The translations under genes were made by a program, and so were the position numbers. The notes beneath the pieces are model-generated. The model had not been told where the DNA came from and ran no database searches. It worked only from the letters and a program-made list of their open reading frames with translations. Below are positions 17,243 through 26,004 of a stretch of DNA of 28,113 nucleotides, piece after piece. The first letter of the stretch is position 1, and every line of letters begins with the position of its first letter. The DNA comes from Terrisporobacter othiniensis (GTDB lineage: Bacteria > Bacillota > Clostridia > Peptostreptococcales > Peptostreptococcaceae): contig NZ_JWHR01000143.1 in the NCBI RefSeq assembly GCF_000808015.1, positions 1 to 28,113 of the forward strand, in the 5' to 3' direction.

Positions 17243-17362
17243 TATTTTAGTAAAATTTCTAACCAAATTTATATTAGATTACATTTTAATTTCTGAAAAA
17301 TTCCCTTATATTGAGACTCTGCATAGACTAATTATCTTCATTTTGAGTAGTTGTGCTTATAA

Positions 17363-17392
17363 AAAAGACGAACTAATGAAAGTTCGTCTTTT
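17363..17392 (-). terminator. terminator after ispG
   Basis: AAAAGACGAACT (17363-17374) pairs with AGTTCGTCTTTT (17381-17392), a 12-bp stem, 8 bases from the ispG stop. The minus-strand transcript reads into a T run. It closes the isoprenoid gene cluster. Confidence 0.9.
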
Positions 17393-17399
17393 ACAAATC

Positions 17400-18461
17400 T
17401 TATTTATCAAATTTATCTATTTCTTCTAATAACTCTTCTACTAAAGAATCGCCTTTTATTTTTCTAACAATTTCACCTTTTTTAAATAGAAGACCTTCTC
17501 CTTTTCCACCAGCTATACCTATATCAGCTTCTCTAGCTTCACCAGGGCCATTTACAGCACATCCCATAATAGCTACTGTCATGTTTTTGTTTATATCTTT
17601 TATTCTATCTTCTACTTCATTTGCCACACTTATCAAATCAATATTACATCTTCCACAAGTTGGACAAGATACTATTTTTATTTTGTCATTTAATAAATTT
17701 AAACTTCTAAGTATGTCTTTACCAACATGAACCTCTTCCACAGGATCTCCTGTTAATGAAATTCTTATGGTATCACCAATTCCATTCATTAAAAGTGAAC
17801 CTACACCTATTGATGATTTAATAGTTCCTTTTTTAATCCCACCAGCTTCTGTTATACCTAAGTGAAGAGGATAATCTACTTTTTCACTCATTAGAGTATA
17901 AGCTTCTACTGCTGTGTAAATATCTGATGATTTTAATGATATTACTATATTGTAAAAGTCTAAGTCTTCAAGAATTTTAATATGTGCTAAAGCACTTTCT
18001 ACTAGAGCTTCTGGTGTAGCATGCCCATATTTTTCTAACAAATGTTTTTCTAAAGAGCCACCATTAACACCAATTCTTATTTTTAAATTTTTTTCCTTAC
18101 ATTTTTCAACTACTGCTTTTACTCTATCGATACTTCCTATGTTACCTGGGTTAATCCTTATACCATCTACACCTTCTTCTATTGCTTTTAAAGCTAGTTT
18201 GTAGTCAAAGTGTATGTCTGCTATTAACGGTATATTTATTCCTTTTTTTATTTTTCCCAAATTTTCCGCTGCTATCATATCAGGAACTGCAACCCTTACC
18301 GCGTCGCATCCTGCTTCTTCTAATCTTTTTATTTGTTCTATTGTTTTTATAGCATCCCTAGTATCTGTTGTTGTCATAGACTGAACTGCAATTGGATTAT
18401 TTCCTCCAATTTTTATATTACCTAAAGATACTTCTCTTGTTTTTTTTCTATTATAACTCAA
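17400..18461 (-). CDS. ispG: 4-hydroxy-3-methylbut-2-en-1-yl diphosphate synthase
   Basis: A 353-residue iron-sulfur enzyme (GcpE) of the non-mevalonate isoprenoid pathway that converts MEcPP to HMBPP. The N-terminal TIM barrel has [10 protein letters not shown] and INPGNIG. The C-terminal part carries the cluster ligands Cys266 and Cys269 (CPTCGRC), Cys301 (CAVNGPGEA) and Glu308, spaced as in known IspG. The start is a TTG at 18461, with GAAGGTGAAG just upstream, the same type of site as for rseP. It follows rseP by 23 bases and belongs with dxr, two steps of one pathway. Length is normal for the short bacterial form. Confidence 0.97.
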   Translation of the reverse strand: MSYNRKKTREVSLGNIKIGGNNPIAVQSMTTTDTRDAIKTIEQIKRLEEAGCDAVRVAVPDMIAAENLGKIKKGINIPLIADIHFDYKLALKAIEEGVDGIRINPGNIGSIDRVKAVVEKCKEKNLKIRIGVNGGSLEKHLLEKYGHATPEALVESALAHIKILEDLDFYNIVISLKSSDIYTAVEAYTLMSEKVDYPLHLGITEAGGIKKGTIKSSIGVGSLLMNGIGDTIRISLTGDPVEEVHVGKDILRSLNLLNDKIKIVSCPTCGRCNIDLISVANEVEDRIKDINKNMTVAIMGCAVNGPGEAREADIGIAGGKGEGLLFKKGEIVRKIKGDSLVEELLEEIDKFDK

Positions 18462-18484
18462 AACTTCACCTTCTACTTATATAT

Positions 18485-19510
18485 TTAGAATTTAATTATG
18501 CCTTTAAATAATTTAGTTACATCATTATAAGTAATGAAAACCATAAATGCCATTAATGCACAGAAACCTATCATATTTATCATAGCTTCTTTATCTGGAT
18601 TTATTTTTTTTCCACCTCTTATCCATTCGATGAAAAGTAATAATAATCTACCTCCATCTAATGCTGGGAATGGAACTAAGTTTATTATTCCAAGGTTTAA
18701 ACTTATTATTGAGCCTAAGTATAATAAATTAATTATACCTGTTCTTGCCGCATCAGATACTATACTAATTACACCAACTGGACCTGCAACAGAATTAGTA
18801 AATCCACCAGGAACAGTTCCTGTTATCATTTGCTTTAAGAAAGTAACCATCTGTACTATCATTTGTCCCGTAGTTACAAATGAATCTCTTATGGCGTGAA
18901 CAATATTTTTATCCCTTGCACAAGTCACTCCTACCTTATAACTTCCATCTTCTGCTTTTTGTGGTGTGACATTTACTTTTACTGATTTATTATCTCTCTC
19001 AACTACAAGATTTAATTCTTTTCCATTTGATGATGAAATAACTTGTGTAAATTCATTCCAAGAAGTAATTTCTTTTCCGTTTATACTTTTTATTGTATCT
19101 CCTGATTTTAAATTAGCTTCATAAGCTGGACTATTGTCTGTTATTTGATCTAATGTAGTTGTTGGAGATCCTATGTAAATAAATACAGGAATTAAGAAAA
19201 TAACTGCTAAAACTAAGTTAAAAAATGGTCCTGCAAATATAACACTGGCCCTTTGAAGTATAGATTTTGTCCCAAATGAACCTGGCTTATTTGATTCTTC
19301 ATCTTCACCTTCCATAGATACATACCCACCTATTGGTAAAATTCTAATAGAATACATTGTTCCATTTTTTTCTTTACCAAATAGCTTTGGTCCCATGCCT
19401 ATGGAAAATTCATGAACTGTAATTCCATTTTTCTTTGCAAAAATAAAGTGACCAAACTCATGTATTAATATTATTACTCCAAAAAGTAATAAAGCTGCAA
19501 TTATCGTCAT
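18485..19510 (-). CDS. rseP: RIP metalloprotease RseP (site-2 protease)
   Basis: A 341-residue intramembrane zinc protease. The catalytic HEFGH (residues 17-21) lies in the first membrane helix, one PDZ domain spans about 110-190 (SPAYEANLKSGDTIKSINGKEI), and the second zinc/active motif is NLVPFPALDGGR near residue 280. Two or three more membrane segments follow. Homologues cleave anti-sigma factors or clear signal peptides; the substrate here is unknown. AAGGTG precedes the ATG. It sits between dxr and ispG, as in many Clostridia and Bacilli. The short gap before it holds a dispersed-repeat copy. Confidence 0.96.
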   Translation of the reverse strand: MTIIAALLLFGVIILIHEFGHFIFAKKNGITVHEFSIGMGPKLFGKEKNGTMYSIRILPIGGYVSMEGEDEESNKPGSFGTKSILQRASVIFAGPFFNLVLAVIFLIPVFIYIGSPTTTLDQITDNSPAYEANLKSGDTIKSINGKEITSWNEFTQVISSSNGKELNLVVERDNKSVKVNVTPQKAEDGSYKVGVTCARDKNIVHAIRDSFVTTGQMIVQMVTFLKQMITGTVPGGFTNSVAGPVGVISIVSDAARTGIINLLYLGSIISLNLGIINLVPFPALDGGRLLLLFIEWIRGGKKINPDKEAMINMIGFCALMAFMVFITYNDVTKLFKGIIKF

Positions 19511-19537
19511 ATATTCACCTTCCTAATTTTAATAAAA

Positions 19538-19625
19538 ATTCGCTTCGCCTGAGCTACTATGTTGGCGAAACACTTCATGTCGCCAACAAGATGTCTTCGC
19601 TACCGCTTTAGTCATCAACCTTACT
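19538..19625 (-). repeat. dispersed repeat copy A with 9-bp hairpin, between dxr and rseP
   Basis: On the minus strand it reads CTAAAGCGGTAGCGAAG, then ATCTTGTTGGCGACATGAAG, then TTTCGCCAACATAG and GGCGAAGCGAATTTTT. The arms at 19560-19568 and 19580-19588 form a 9-bp hairpin (TGTTGGCGA / TCGCCAACA). This is the longest of four copies in the window and is transcribed inside the dxr-rseP mRNA. Confidence 0.7.
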
Positions 19626-19637
19626 CAAAGAAAACTA

Positions 19638-20789
19638 TTACTTAAGTAAGTTAGCTAAAAACGCTCTAGTTTCCTTGTCAACTTCTAGAATATCTTCTAA
19701 AGTCGGATTACTTCTATTATTATGCTGATCTAAACTTCTTTCTATGTAATATGGTATGTCATAGAATCCAATTTTATCATCTAAAAATTCATTTACTAAA
19801 ACTTCATTAGCAGAATTTAACACAGCTGGATAAGTTCCACCTAATTTCAATGCCTTAAACGCCAGTTTTAGGCAGGGGAATGTTTCCATATCTGGTTTTT
19901 CAAAAGTTAAAGTAGCTATTTTAGCTAAATCTAATCTTTCAAAATCAGTTTTTGATCTTTCTGGGTAAGTTAGAGCATATTCTATTGGTAATCTCATATC
20001 TGGGCATCCTAGTTGAGCCATAACTGAACTATCTCTAAAAGATACCATAGAGTGAATTATACTTTGTGGATGAACTACTATATCAATATCCTCTACATCC
20101 ACATCAAATAACCACTTAGCTTCTATTACTTCTAGACCTTTATTCATAAGAGTTGAAGAATCTATACTTATTTTTCTTCCCATATCCCAGTTTGGATGTT
20201 TTAAGGCCTCATTTTTTGTAACTTTAATTAACTCTTCTTTCTTTTTACCCCTAAAAGGTCCACCTGAAGCTGTTAATATTATCTTTTCTATATTCTTTTT
20301 TCTTTCTCCATTTAAGCATTGGAATATTGCACTATGCTCACTATCAACTGGTAAAATTTCTACATTATTTTTCTTTGCTTCTCTCATAACAATTTCACCA
20401 GCTGTAACTAAGGTTTCCTTATTTGCAAGAGCAATTGTTTTCTTTGCTTTTATTGCAGCCATTGTTGGCACCAACCCTATCATTCCAACTACAGCAGTTA
20501 AGACAATATCCACTTCTTCAAGCTCACATATCTTAACTAACCCTTCCATAGAACTTAATATTTCTATATCTATATTATTTGGAATCATATCCTTAAGTTT
20601 TTTAGCACTTTCTTCATTATAAACTGCAACATATTTAGGATTGAATTCTAATATTTGTTCTAACAATAAATCTATGCTGCTATTTGCTGAAATAGCAACT
20701 ACTTCAAACTTGTCTTTATTTTTTCTAACCACATCTAAAGTCTGAGTACCTATAGATCCTGTAGAACCTAGTATACTAATTTTTTTCAT
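19638..20789 (-). CDS. dxr: 1-deoxy-D-xylulose 5-phosphate reductoisomerase
   Basis: A 383-residue NADPH-dependent enzyme that makes 2-C-methyl-D-erythritol 4-phosphate, the committed step of the non-mevalonate pathway. The start at 20789 is chosen because AAAGGAA lies 8 bases upstream and [14 protein letters not shown] is the family N-terminus; an ATG 7 codons earlier has no site. Key motifs are the NADPH loop GSTGSIG (8-14), ALANKETLV, the metal and substrate segments [12 protein letters not shown] and GLEVIEA, and [10 protein letters not shown]. It has its own promoter after the cdsA terminator and is followed by rseP and ispG. Confidence 0.97.
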   Translation of the reverse strand: MKKISILGSTGSIGTQTLDVVRKNKDKFEVVAISANSSIDLLLEQILEFNPKYVAVYNEESAKKLKDMIPNNIDIEILSSMEGLVKICELEEVDIVLTAVVGMIGLVPTMAAIKAKKTIALANKETLVTAGEIVMREAKKNNVEILPVDSEHSAIFQCLNGERKKNIEKIILTASGGPFRGKKKEELIKVTKNEALKHPNWDMGRKISIDSSTLMNKGLEVIEAKWLFDVDVEDIDIVVHPQSIIHSMVSFRDSSVMAQLGCPDMRLPIEYALTYPERSKTDFERLDLAKIATLTFEKPDMETFPCLKLAFKALKLGGTYPAVLNSANEVLVNEFLDDKIGFYDIPYYIERSLDQHNNRSNPTLEDILEVDKETRAFLANLLK

Positions 20790-20838
20790 AAGTGATTCCT
20801 TTCTACGCATTATATTAATAATTTGTCTTTACTTATGT

Positions 20839-20868
20839 ATTATATCATTATTACTCTTATTATTTACA
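20839..20868 (-). promoter_or_regulatory. sigma-A-type promoter for dxr
   Basis: On the minus strand, TTGTAA (20863-20868) and a perfect TATAAT (20839-20844) are spaced 18 bases, about 50 bases before the dxr ATG and downstream of the cdsA terminator. Confidence 0.65.
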
Positions 20869-20937
20869 ATATTCATCAAAATTTCAAATACATTTTTAAT
20901 TTAAAGAAATAATATAAAATTTATGATTTTTTCTCAT

Positions 20938-20964
20938 TAAAAAAGCTCCAGTATAACTGAAGCT
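20938..20964 (-). terminator. terminator after cdsA
   Basis: AGCTCCAGT (20944-20952) pairs with ACTGAAGCT (20956-20964) in a 9-bp stem with one G-T pair and a tight loop. On the minus strand TTTTTT follows. It separates cdsA from dxr. Confidence 0.85.
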
Positions 20965-20967
20965 AAA

Positions 20968-21747
20968 TCATTTTATAAATAAGTTAATTACACTATACAC
21001 AAATGGTGCAACTAGTATAACACTATCGAATCTATCTAGTATTCCACCATGTCCTGGTATTAATTTTCCATAGTCTTTAATTCCTACATATCTTTTTATT
21101 GATGAGGCAAATAAATCTCCAAATTGAGCAACAATACTTCCAAAGAAACCTAAAAATACTATTACTTTTAAATCAATTTTAAAGAAATATCCAAAAACTA
21201 CACATATAATTGTAGATCCAAGTATGCCCCCAACACTTCCTTCTACAGTCTTTTTAGGACTCACTTTAGGAATTAATTTGTGTTTACCAAATAAATATCC
21301 TGTAAAGTATGCAAATGTATCTGTCATAAATGCAATAATAAATATTAACCAAACGTAGATGTTTCCTCTTGAAAAATCATCCATAGTTAATACTATAAAG
21401 TCTATTAATACAGCTACATAAAAAATTCCAAAGAAGGTAACCACAATATCTATAATATTTCTTTTTACCCTTAATATTGGTATTATTGATATTAAGAATA
21501 AAATAAATATTAATGTATAGGTATAAGATATTGGTAATTTAAGATAATTTTTAATCAGTAAATAAATAGAAAAAATATAACCTATATAATATAATGGCTT
21601 AATGTCCTTTTGTTCAAATGCCTTATAAAATTCATTCAAGGCAATTGAGATTATTATAGCTTCTCCTATATATAAAGGGGTTCCTCCAAGTATTATAAGG
21701 ATAAATAATGGAACTAATAATAATCCTGCTATAACTCTTGTTCTCAT
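20968..21747 (-). CDS. cdsA: phosphatidate cytidylyltransferase
   Basis: A 259-residue membrane enzyme that makes CDP-diacylglycerol from CTP and phosphatidate, the branch point for phospholipid synthesis. It has about seven hydrophobic segments, starting with RVIAGLLLVPLFILIILGG. The CDP-DAG synthase signature is near the C-terminus (SSIKRYVGIKDYGKLIPGHG, then GILDRFDS), with the metal-binding Asp. MTDTFAYFTGYLFGKHKLIPKVSPKKT is the other conserved block. AAGGAG precedes the ATG, 11 bases from the uppS stop, so uppS and cdsA are cotranscribed. Confidence 0.97.
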   Translation of the reverse strand: MRTRVIAGLLLVPLFILIILGGTPLYIGEAIIISIALNEFYKAFEQKDIKPLYYIGYIFSIYLLIKNYLKLPISYTYTLIFILFLISIIPILRVKRNIIDIVVTFFGIFYVAVLIDFIVLTMDDFSRGNIYVWLIFIIAFMTDTFAYFTGYLFGKHKLIPKVSPKKTVEGSVGGILGSTIICVVFGYFFKIDLKVIVFLGFFGSIVAQFGDLFASSIKRYVGIKDYGKLIPGHGGILDRFDSVILVAPFVYSVINLFIK

Positions 21748-21758
21748 AAGTATTCTCC

Positions 21759-22493
21759 TTATTTTATTCCACCAAATCTTCTATCTCGATTCTGATATGT
21801 AAAGATAGCTTTTTGAAGTTCTTTTTCATCAAAATCTGGCCAATAAACATCTGTGAAGTAAAATTCTGAATAAGCAACTTCCCATAATAAGAAATTGCTA
21901 AGTCTTTCTTCTCCACTAGTTCTTATTACTAAATCTGGATTCGGAATACATTTTGTACTTAAATGATTACTTATAGTATCTTCGTCAATTTCATCTAAAT
22001 TTATTTTACCATCTTTAACATCTTTTATAATATCAACTAATGCATTTTTTATATCTAGCCTTCCACCATAGTTTAATGCTAGGTTTAAATTACACCCTGT
22101 ATTATTCTTAGTTAATTCTATCGCCTTATTTAATTCTATTACACATTGGCTAGGTAAATTATCTATATCTCCTATGGCTGTTAATTTAACATTTTCCTTA
22201 TGTAGTGTAGCTACTTCATTTTTTAAATAAGTGGATAATAAAGCCATCAATGTATCGACTTCCAACTTTGGTCTTTTCCAGTTTTCTGTTGAAAATGCAT
22301 ATAAAGTAACATATTTAACATTTAACCTTTTACATTCTCTAAGTACTGTTCTTATAGTTTCTACACCAGCCTTATGACCAGCTGTTCTTGGTAGAAATTT
22401 ACTTTTAGCCCATCTTCCGTTCCCATCCATTATTATGGCAATAGACTTAGGAACTCTATTTAAATCTATATCATAAAACAAATTGTTTTTCAT
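21759..22493 (-). CDS. uppS: isoprenyl transferase (undecaprenyl diphosphate synthase)
   Basis: A 244-residue cis-prenyltransferase that extends farnesyl diphosphate to undecaprenyl diphosphate, the lipid carrier for cell-wall synthesis. SIAIIMDGNGRWAK holds the catalytic Asp23. Further signatures are GHKAGVETIRTVL, LYAFSTENWKRP, NLALNYGGRLDI and the C-terminal PDLVIRTSGEERLSNFLLW and YWPDFDE. The ATG at 22493 is preferred over one two codons earlier because GGAG (22501-22504) is 7 bases from it but only 1 from the other. It uses the products of the dxr/ispG pathway encoded downstream. Confidence 0.97.
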   Translation of the reverse strand: MKNNLFYDIDLNRVPKSIAIIMDGNGRWAKSKFLPRTAGHKAGVETIRTVLRECKRLNVKYVTLYAFSTENWKRPKLEVDTLMALLSTYLKNEVATLHKENVKLTAIGDIDNLPSQCVIELNKAIELTKNNTGCNLNLALNYGGRLDIKNALVDIIKDVKDGKINLDEIDEDTISNHLSTKCIPNPDLVIRTSGEERLSNFLLWEVAYSEFYFTDVYWPDFDEKELQKAIFTYQNRDRRFGGIK

Positions 22494-22514
22494 ATTCATA
22501 CTCCAAATATTATT

Positions 22515-22541
22515 TCTGACTCCTTATTTTAAGGAGCCAGA
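22515..22541 (-). other. 12-bp hairpin across the small-ORF stop codon
   Basis: TCTGGCTCCTTA and TAAGGAGTCAGA (minus strand) pair with one G-T pair around a 3-base loop. The stop codon of the small ORF is in the hairpin, and no T run follows. It lies 10 bases before the uppS ribosome binding site, so it looks like an mRNA processing or attenuating structure rather than a terminator. Confidence 0.6.
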
Positions 22542-22727
22542 AAAGTAAGTTACAAATAACTCTACATTATTTTCTTTTTGTGTAATTTTGATTACTCTTG
22601 GATAAATTAATTTATCCTGATCTTTCTTACCTTGAAGAATTGTTGTAGTATATTTTATTTTTCTGTTATCAAAATATTCTTTAACTTCATCTAAAGGAAG
22701 GCCTAACAGCTCATAATACTTTTTCAA
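22524..22727 (-). CDS. small conserved-type protein between frr and uppS, unknown
   Basis: A 67-residue protein I do not recognise. It begins KKYYELLGLPLDEVKEYFD and has a mixed helix/strand pattern (RKIKYTTTILQGKKDQ, YPRVIKITQKENNVELFVTYF) that looks like a compact soluble domain. No Cys, signal peptide or membrane segment is visible. Its start is 5 bases after the frr stop, so it is in the rpsB-cdsA chain and its ribosome binding site would lie within the end of frr. Its end is inside a 12-bp hairpin. Position suggests a role near translation or cell-wall lipid synthesis, but that is a guess. Confidence 0.75.
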   Translation of the reverse strand: MKKYYELLGLPLDEVKEYFDNRKIKYTTTILQGKKDQDKLIYPRVIKITQKENNVELFVTYFSGSLK

Positions 22728-22732
22728 AGTTA

Positions 22733-23287
22733 TTATACCGCCATTATATCTTTTTCTTTAGTTTCTAATAATGAGTCTATCTCTTTAGTATATTTATCAG
22801 TCATTTTTTGCACGTTATCTTGTGCTTTTTTTAATTCGTCCTCAGTTATTTCGCCTTCTTTTTCTAACTTTTTAAGTTTATCGTTAGCGTCTCTTCTTTC
22901 ATTTCTTATTCTTACTTTGAATTCTTCTGAAGCTTTTTTAGCTTGTTTGCAAAGCTCTTTTCTTCTTTCTTCAGTTAATGCTGGAACGTTTATTCTTATA
23001 ACTTCTCCATCATTAGTAGGGTTTAAACCTAAATCTGAGTTTCTTATAGCTTTTTCTATTTCTTTCATTGCACTTTTGTCCCAAGCACTTATCATTAAAG
23101 TTCTTGGTTCTGGTACCGATATAGACCCAACTTGATTAATAGGAGTTGGAGTTCCATAATAATCTACTCTTATTTTGTCTAACATTTGTGCATTAGCTCT
23201 ACCAGCTCTTATTGTTGAAAATTCAAATTTTAAAGCTTCTATTGTTTTATCCATTTGTTGTTGTAATTTGTTTTGTACTTCTTTCAT
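22733..23287 (-). CDS. frr: ribosome recycling factor
   Basis: A 184-residue factor that with EF-G splits post-termination ribosomes. The whole length matches the family: a three-helix coiled-coil (MDKTIEALKFEFSTIRAGRA, residues 13-32) and the small second domain (YYGTPTPINQVGSISVPEPR), then VRIRNERRDANDKLKKLEKEG. Length is standard. AGGAGT precedes the ATG. It follows pyrH by 29 bases, the usual order in Firmicutes. Confidence 0.98.
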   Translation of the reverse strand: MKEVQNKLQQQMDKTIEALKFEFSTIRAGRANAQMLDKIRVDYYGTPTPINQVGSISVPEPRTLMISAWDKSAMKEIEKAIRNSDLGLNPTNDGEVIRINVPALTEERRKELCKQAKKASEEFKVRIRNERRDANDKLKKLEKEGEITEDELKKAQDNVQKMTDKYTKEIDSLLETKEKDIMAV

Positions 23288-23316
23288 TTTTACTCCTCCT
23301 TCGTTTAATTAGTTTA

Positions 23317-24042
<726 letters not shown>

Positions 24043-24073
24043 TCATATACATCATTTTTATTATTTATTTTTT

Positions 24074-24103
24074 AAAAAAGAGAACACATAAGTGTTCTCT
24101 TTT
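24074..24103 (-). terminator. terminator between tsf and pyrH
   Basis: AAAAGAGAACAC (24076-24087) pairs with GTGTTCTCTTTT (24092-24103) around a 4-base loop, with T runs on both sides. It lies about 10 bases after tsf. Confidence 0.88.
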
Positions 24104-24112
24104 GGTTAACTA

Positions 24113-25024
24113 TTACTTAAGTTGCTTAGCAACTTCTTCAGCAAAGTTTTCTTCTTTCTTTTCTATACCTTCACCAACTTCGAATCTTACAACTCTACCA
24201 ACTTGTATGTCTGAACCAACTTCTTTAGCAGTATTAGCTACTAATTTCTTTATAGTTAAATCAGAATCTTTTACGAATACTTGTTCTAATAAACAAACTT
24301 CTTTTAATTCTTTTTCTAATCTACCTTTAACCATTTTTTCTACTATGTTAGCAGGTTTTCCTTCGTTTAATGCTTGAGCAGTTAAAACTTCAGTTTCATG
24401 AGCTATATAGTTTTGATCAACATCATCTCTTGAAACATATTTAGGATTCATAGCAGCAACTTGCATAGCTATATCTCTTCCCATAGTTAATACTCTTTCA
24501 TCTCTAGCTTCAGTTAATAATTCAACTAAAACACCTATTTTTCCAGCTCCGTGTATGTATCCAGCTATTTGACCTTCAGTAGTTAATTTTTCAAATCTTC
24601 TGAAGTCTAATTTTTCACCTATTTTAGCTATTCTATCATTTAAAACGTCTCTTAATGCTTTTCCTTCAGCATGTTTTTCTTCTAATAATGCTTCTATATC
24701 AGTATTTTCAGTAGCTAATGCCATTGCAGCAGCATCCTTAACGAATACTTTGAAATCTTCGTTTTTAGCAACGAAGTCAGTTTCTGAGTTTACTTCTACT
24801 ATTGCAGCAGCAGTGTGATCAGCATTTACTTCTATAGTAACTAATCCTTCAGCAGCAACTCTATCAGCTTTCTTAGCAGCTTTTGCCAAACCTTTTTCTC
24901 TTAATATATCTATTGCTTTTTCCATGTTAGCTTCAGCTTCTTGTAAAGCTTTTTTACAATCAAGCATTCCAGCTCCTGTAGTTTCTCTTAATTCTTTAAC
25001 CATTTGTGCAGTTATGTTAGCCAT
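24113..25024 (-). CDS. tsf: elongation factor Ts
   Basis: A 303-residue nucleotide exchange factor for EF-Tu. The start at 25024 is chosen because AGGAGG lies just before it and MANITAQMVKELRETTGAGMLDCKKAL is the family N-terminus. The frame is open for 16 more codons, but those fall in the leader hairpin. The exchange motif is VNSETDFVAKNE near residue 80. The two core subdomains follow. It is in one unit with rpsB, 58 bases downstream, across an intergenic hairpin. Confidence 0.97.
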   Translation of the reverse strand: MANITAQMVKELRETTGAGMLDCKKALQEAEANMEKAIDILREKGLAKAAKKADRVAAEGLVTIEVNADHTAAAIVEVNSETDFVAKNEDFKVFVKDAAAMALATENTDIEALLEEKHAEGKALRDVLNDRIAKIGEKLDFRRFEKLTTEGQIAGYIHGAGKIGVLVELLTEARDERVLTMGRDIAMQVAAMNPKYVSRDDVDQNYIAHETEVLTAQALNEGKPANIVEKMVKGRLEKELKEVCLLEQVFVKDSDLTIKKLVANTAKEVGSDIQVGRVVRFEVGEGIEKKEENFAEEVAKQLK

Positions 25025-25048
25025 TATTGTTCCTCCTATATATTCTAA

Positions 25049-25076
25049 ATGGTAAGGGACCCCCCTTACCATTTAT
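25049..25076 (-). other. 12-bp hairpin between rpsB and tsf
   Basis: AAATGGTAAGGG pairs with CCCTTACCATTT around a 4-base loop, just upstream of the tsf ribosome binding site. The T run lies only on the plus-strand side, so in the direction of tsf transcription it is not a standard terminator; it may tune the rpsB:tsf ratio or be a processing site. Confidence 0.7.
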
Positions 25077-25082
25077 TTTTTT

Positions 25083-25805
25083 TTATTGTTCTTGAGCTTC
25101 TTCCTCAACAACTTCTTCTTCAGCACCTTGTCTACCTTCTATTACAGCAGTAGCCATTGCACCAGTTATTAATTTAACCGCTCTTATAGCGTCGTCATTT
25201 CCTGGTATTGGGAAATCTAATTCATCTGGATCACAGTTTGTATCAACTATACCAACTACTGGTATACCTAATCTGTGAGCTTCTTGTATAGCTATATTTT
25301 CTTTTCTTGGGTCAACTACAAATATAGCTCCTGGTAATTCAGGCATCTCTTTTATTCCGCCTAAGTATTTTTCAAGTTTTTCTTTTTCAGCGTTTAATTT
25401 TATAACTTCTTTTTTAGGAAGAACGTTGAATACACCTTCAGCTTCCATTTTTTCTAATTCTCTTAATTTTTTAATTCTTGTTTGAATTGTTTGGTGGTTA
25501 GTTAGCATTCCACCTAACCATCTTTCGTTTACGAAGAACATTCCACATCTTTCAGCTTCTTCTTTTATAGCTTCTTGAGCTTGTTTCTTAGTTCCTACGA
25601 ATAAGATTGGTTTTCCAGTTTCAGCTACTTCTTTAACGAATTTGTAAGCTTCTTCAACTTTTTTAACTGTTTTTTGTAAATCTATTATATAGATTCCGTT
25701 TCTTTCTGTAAAGATGAATCTTGACATTTTAGGATTCCATCTTCTTGTTTGATGTCCGAAGTGAACACCAGCTTCTAATAATTGTTTCATTGATATTACT
25801 GACAT
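25083..25805 (-). CDS. rpsB: 30S ribosomal protein S2
   Basis: A 240-residue small-subunit protein that binds the 30S head-platform hinge. [20 protein letters not shown] is the canonical N-terminus, and signatures [15 protein letters not shown] and [15 protein letters not shown], then [13 protein letters not shown] and AIRAVKLI complete the family. It ends in an acidic tail ([13 protein letters not shown]). AAGGAGGTACGAAATG gives the start. It heads the translation cluster with its own strong promoter and a structured leader, where S2 itself may feed back. Confidence 0.98.
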   Translation of the reverse strand: MSVISMKQLLEAGVHFGHQTRRWNPKMSRFIFTERNGIYIIDLQKTVKKVEEAYKFVKEVAETGKPILFVGTKKQAQEAIKEEAERCGMFFVNERWLGGMLTNHQTIQTRIKKLRELEKMEAEGVFNVLPKKEVIKLNAEKEKLEKYLGGIKEMPELPGAIFVVDPRKENIAIQEAHRLGIPVVGIVDTNCDPDELDFPIPGNDDAIRAVKLITGAMATAVIEGRQGAEEEVVEEEAQEQ

Positions 25806-25920
25806 TTCGTACCTCCTTGGTTTTGTACCTCCGGCATGATCAACTCCCTAAAAAACCCTCATGTGGCACCTTTTAAGGATCCCATGGCCGTGTGTGATAT
25901 TTATATTTTATTTTTTCACC
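25806..25920 (-). promoter_or_regulatory. structured 5' leader of rpsB
   Basis: About 115 bases separate the predicted transcription start from the rpsB ATG. On the minus strand CATGGGATCC and GGTGCCACATG form an imperfect hairpin, followed by GAGGGTTTTTT, which resembles an attenuator. GATCATGCC downstream can pair with the GGCCATGGGATC side instead. Two GGAGGTAC copies, 14 bases apart, precede the start. Autogenous control by S2 is an inference. I do not know whether it matches a described leader family. Confidence 0.55.
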
Positions 25921-25926
25921 TCTGAT

Positions 25927-25955
25927 AGTATAACATAGGGAAAAATAAATTTCAA
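25927..25955 (-). promoter_or_regulatory. sigma-A-type promoter for rpsB
   Basis: On the minus strand, TTGAAA (25950-25955) and TATACT (25927-25932) are spaced 17 bases. Confidence 0.8.
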
Positions 25956-26004
25956 TATAATTTAATATAACCTTACATTTTAATTATTAACTAATTTTGG
26001 GATA

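Noticed and set aside
25025..25072. 16-codon N-terminal extension of EF-Ts
   Set aside because: It is encoded by the intergenic hairpin and is absent from the family; AGGAGG points to the ATG at 25024.
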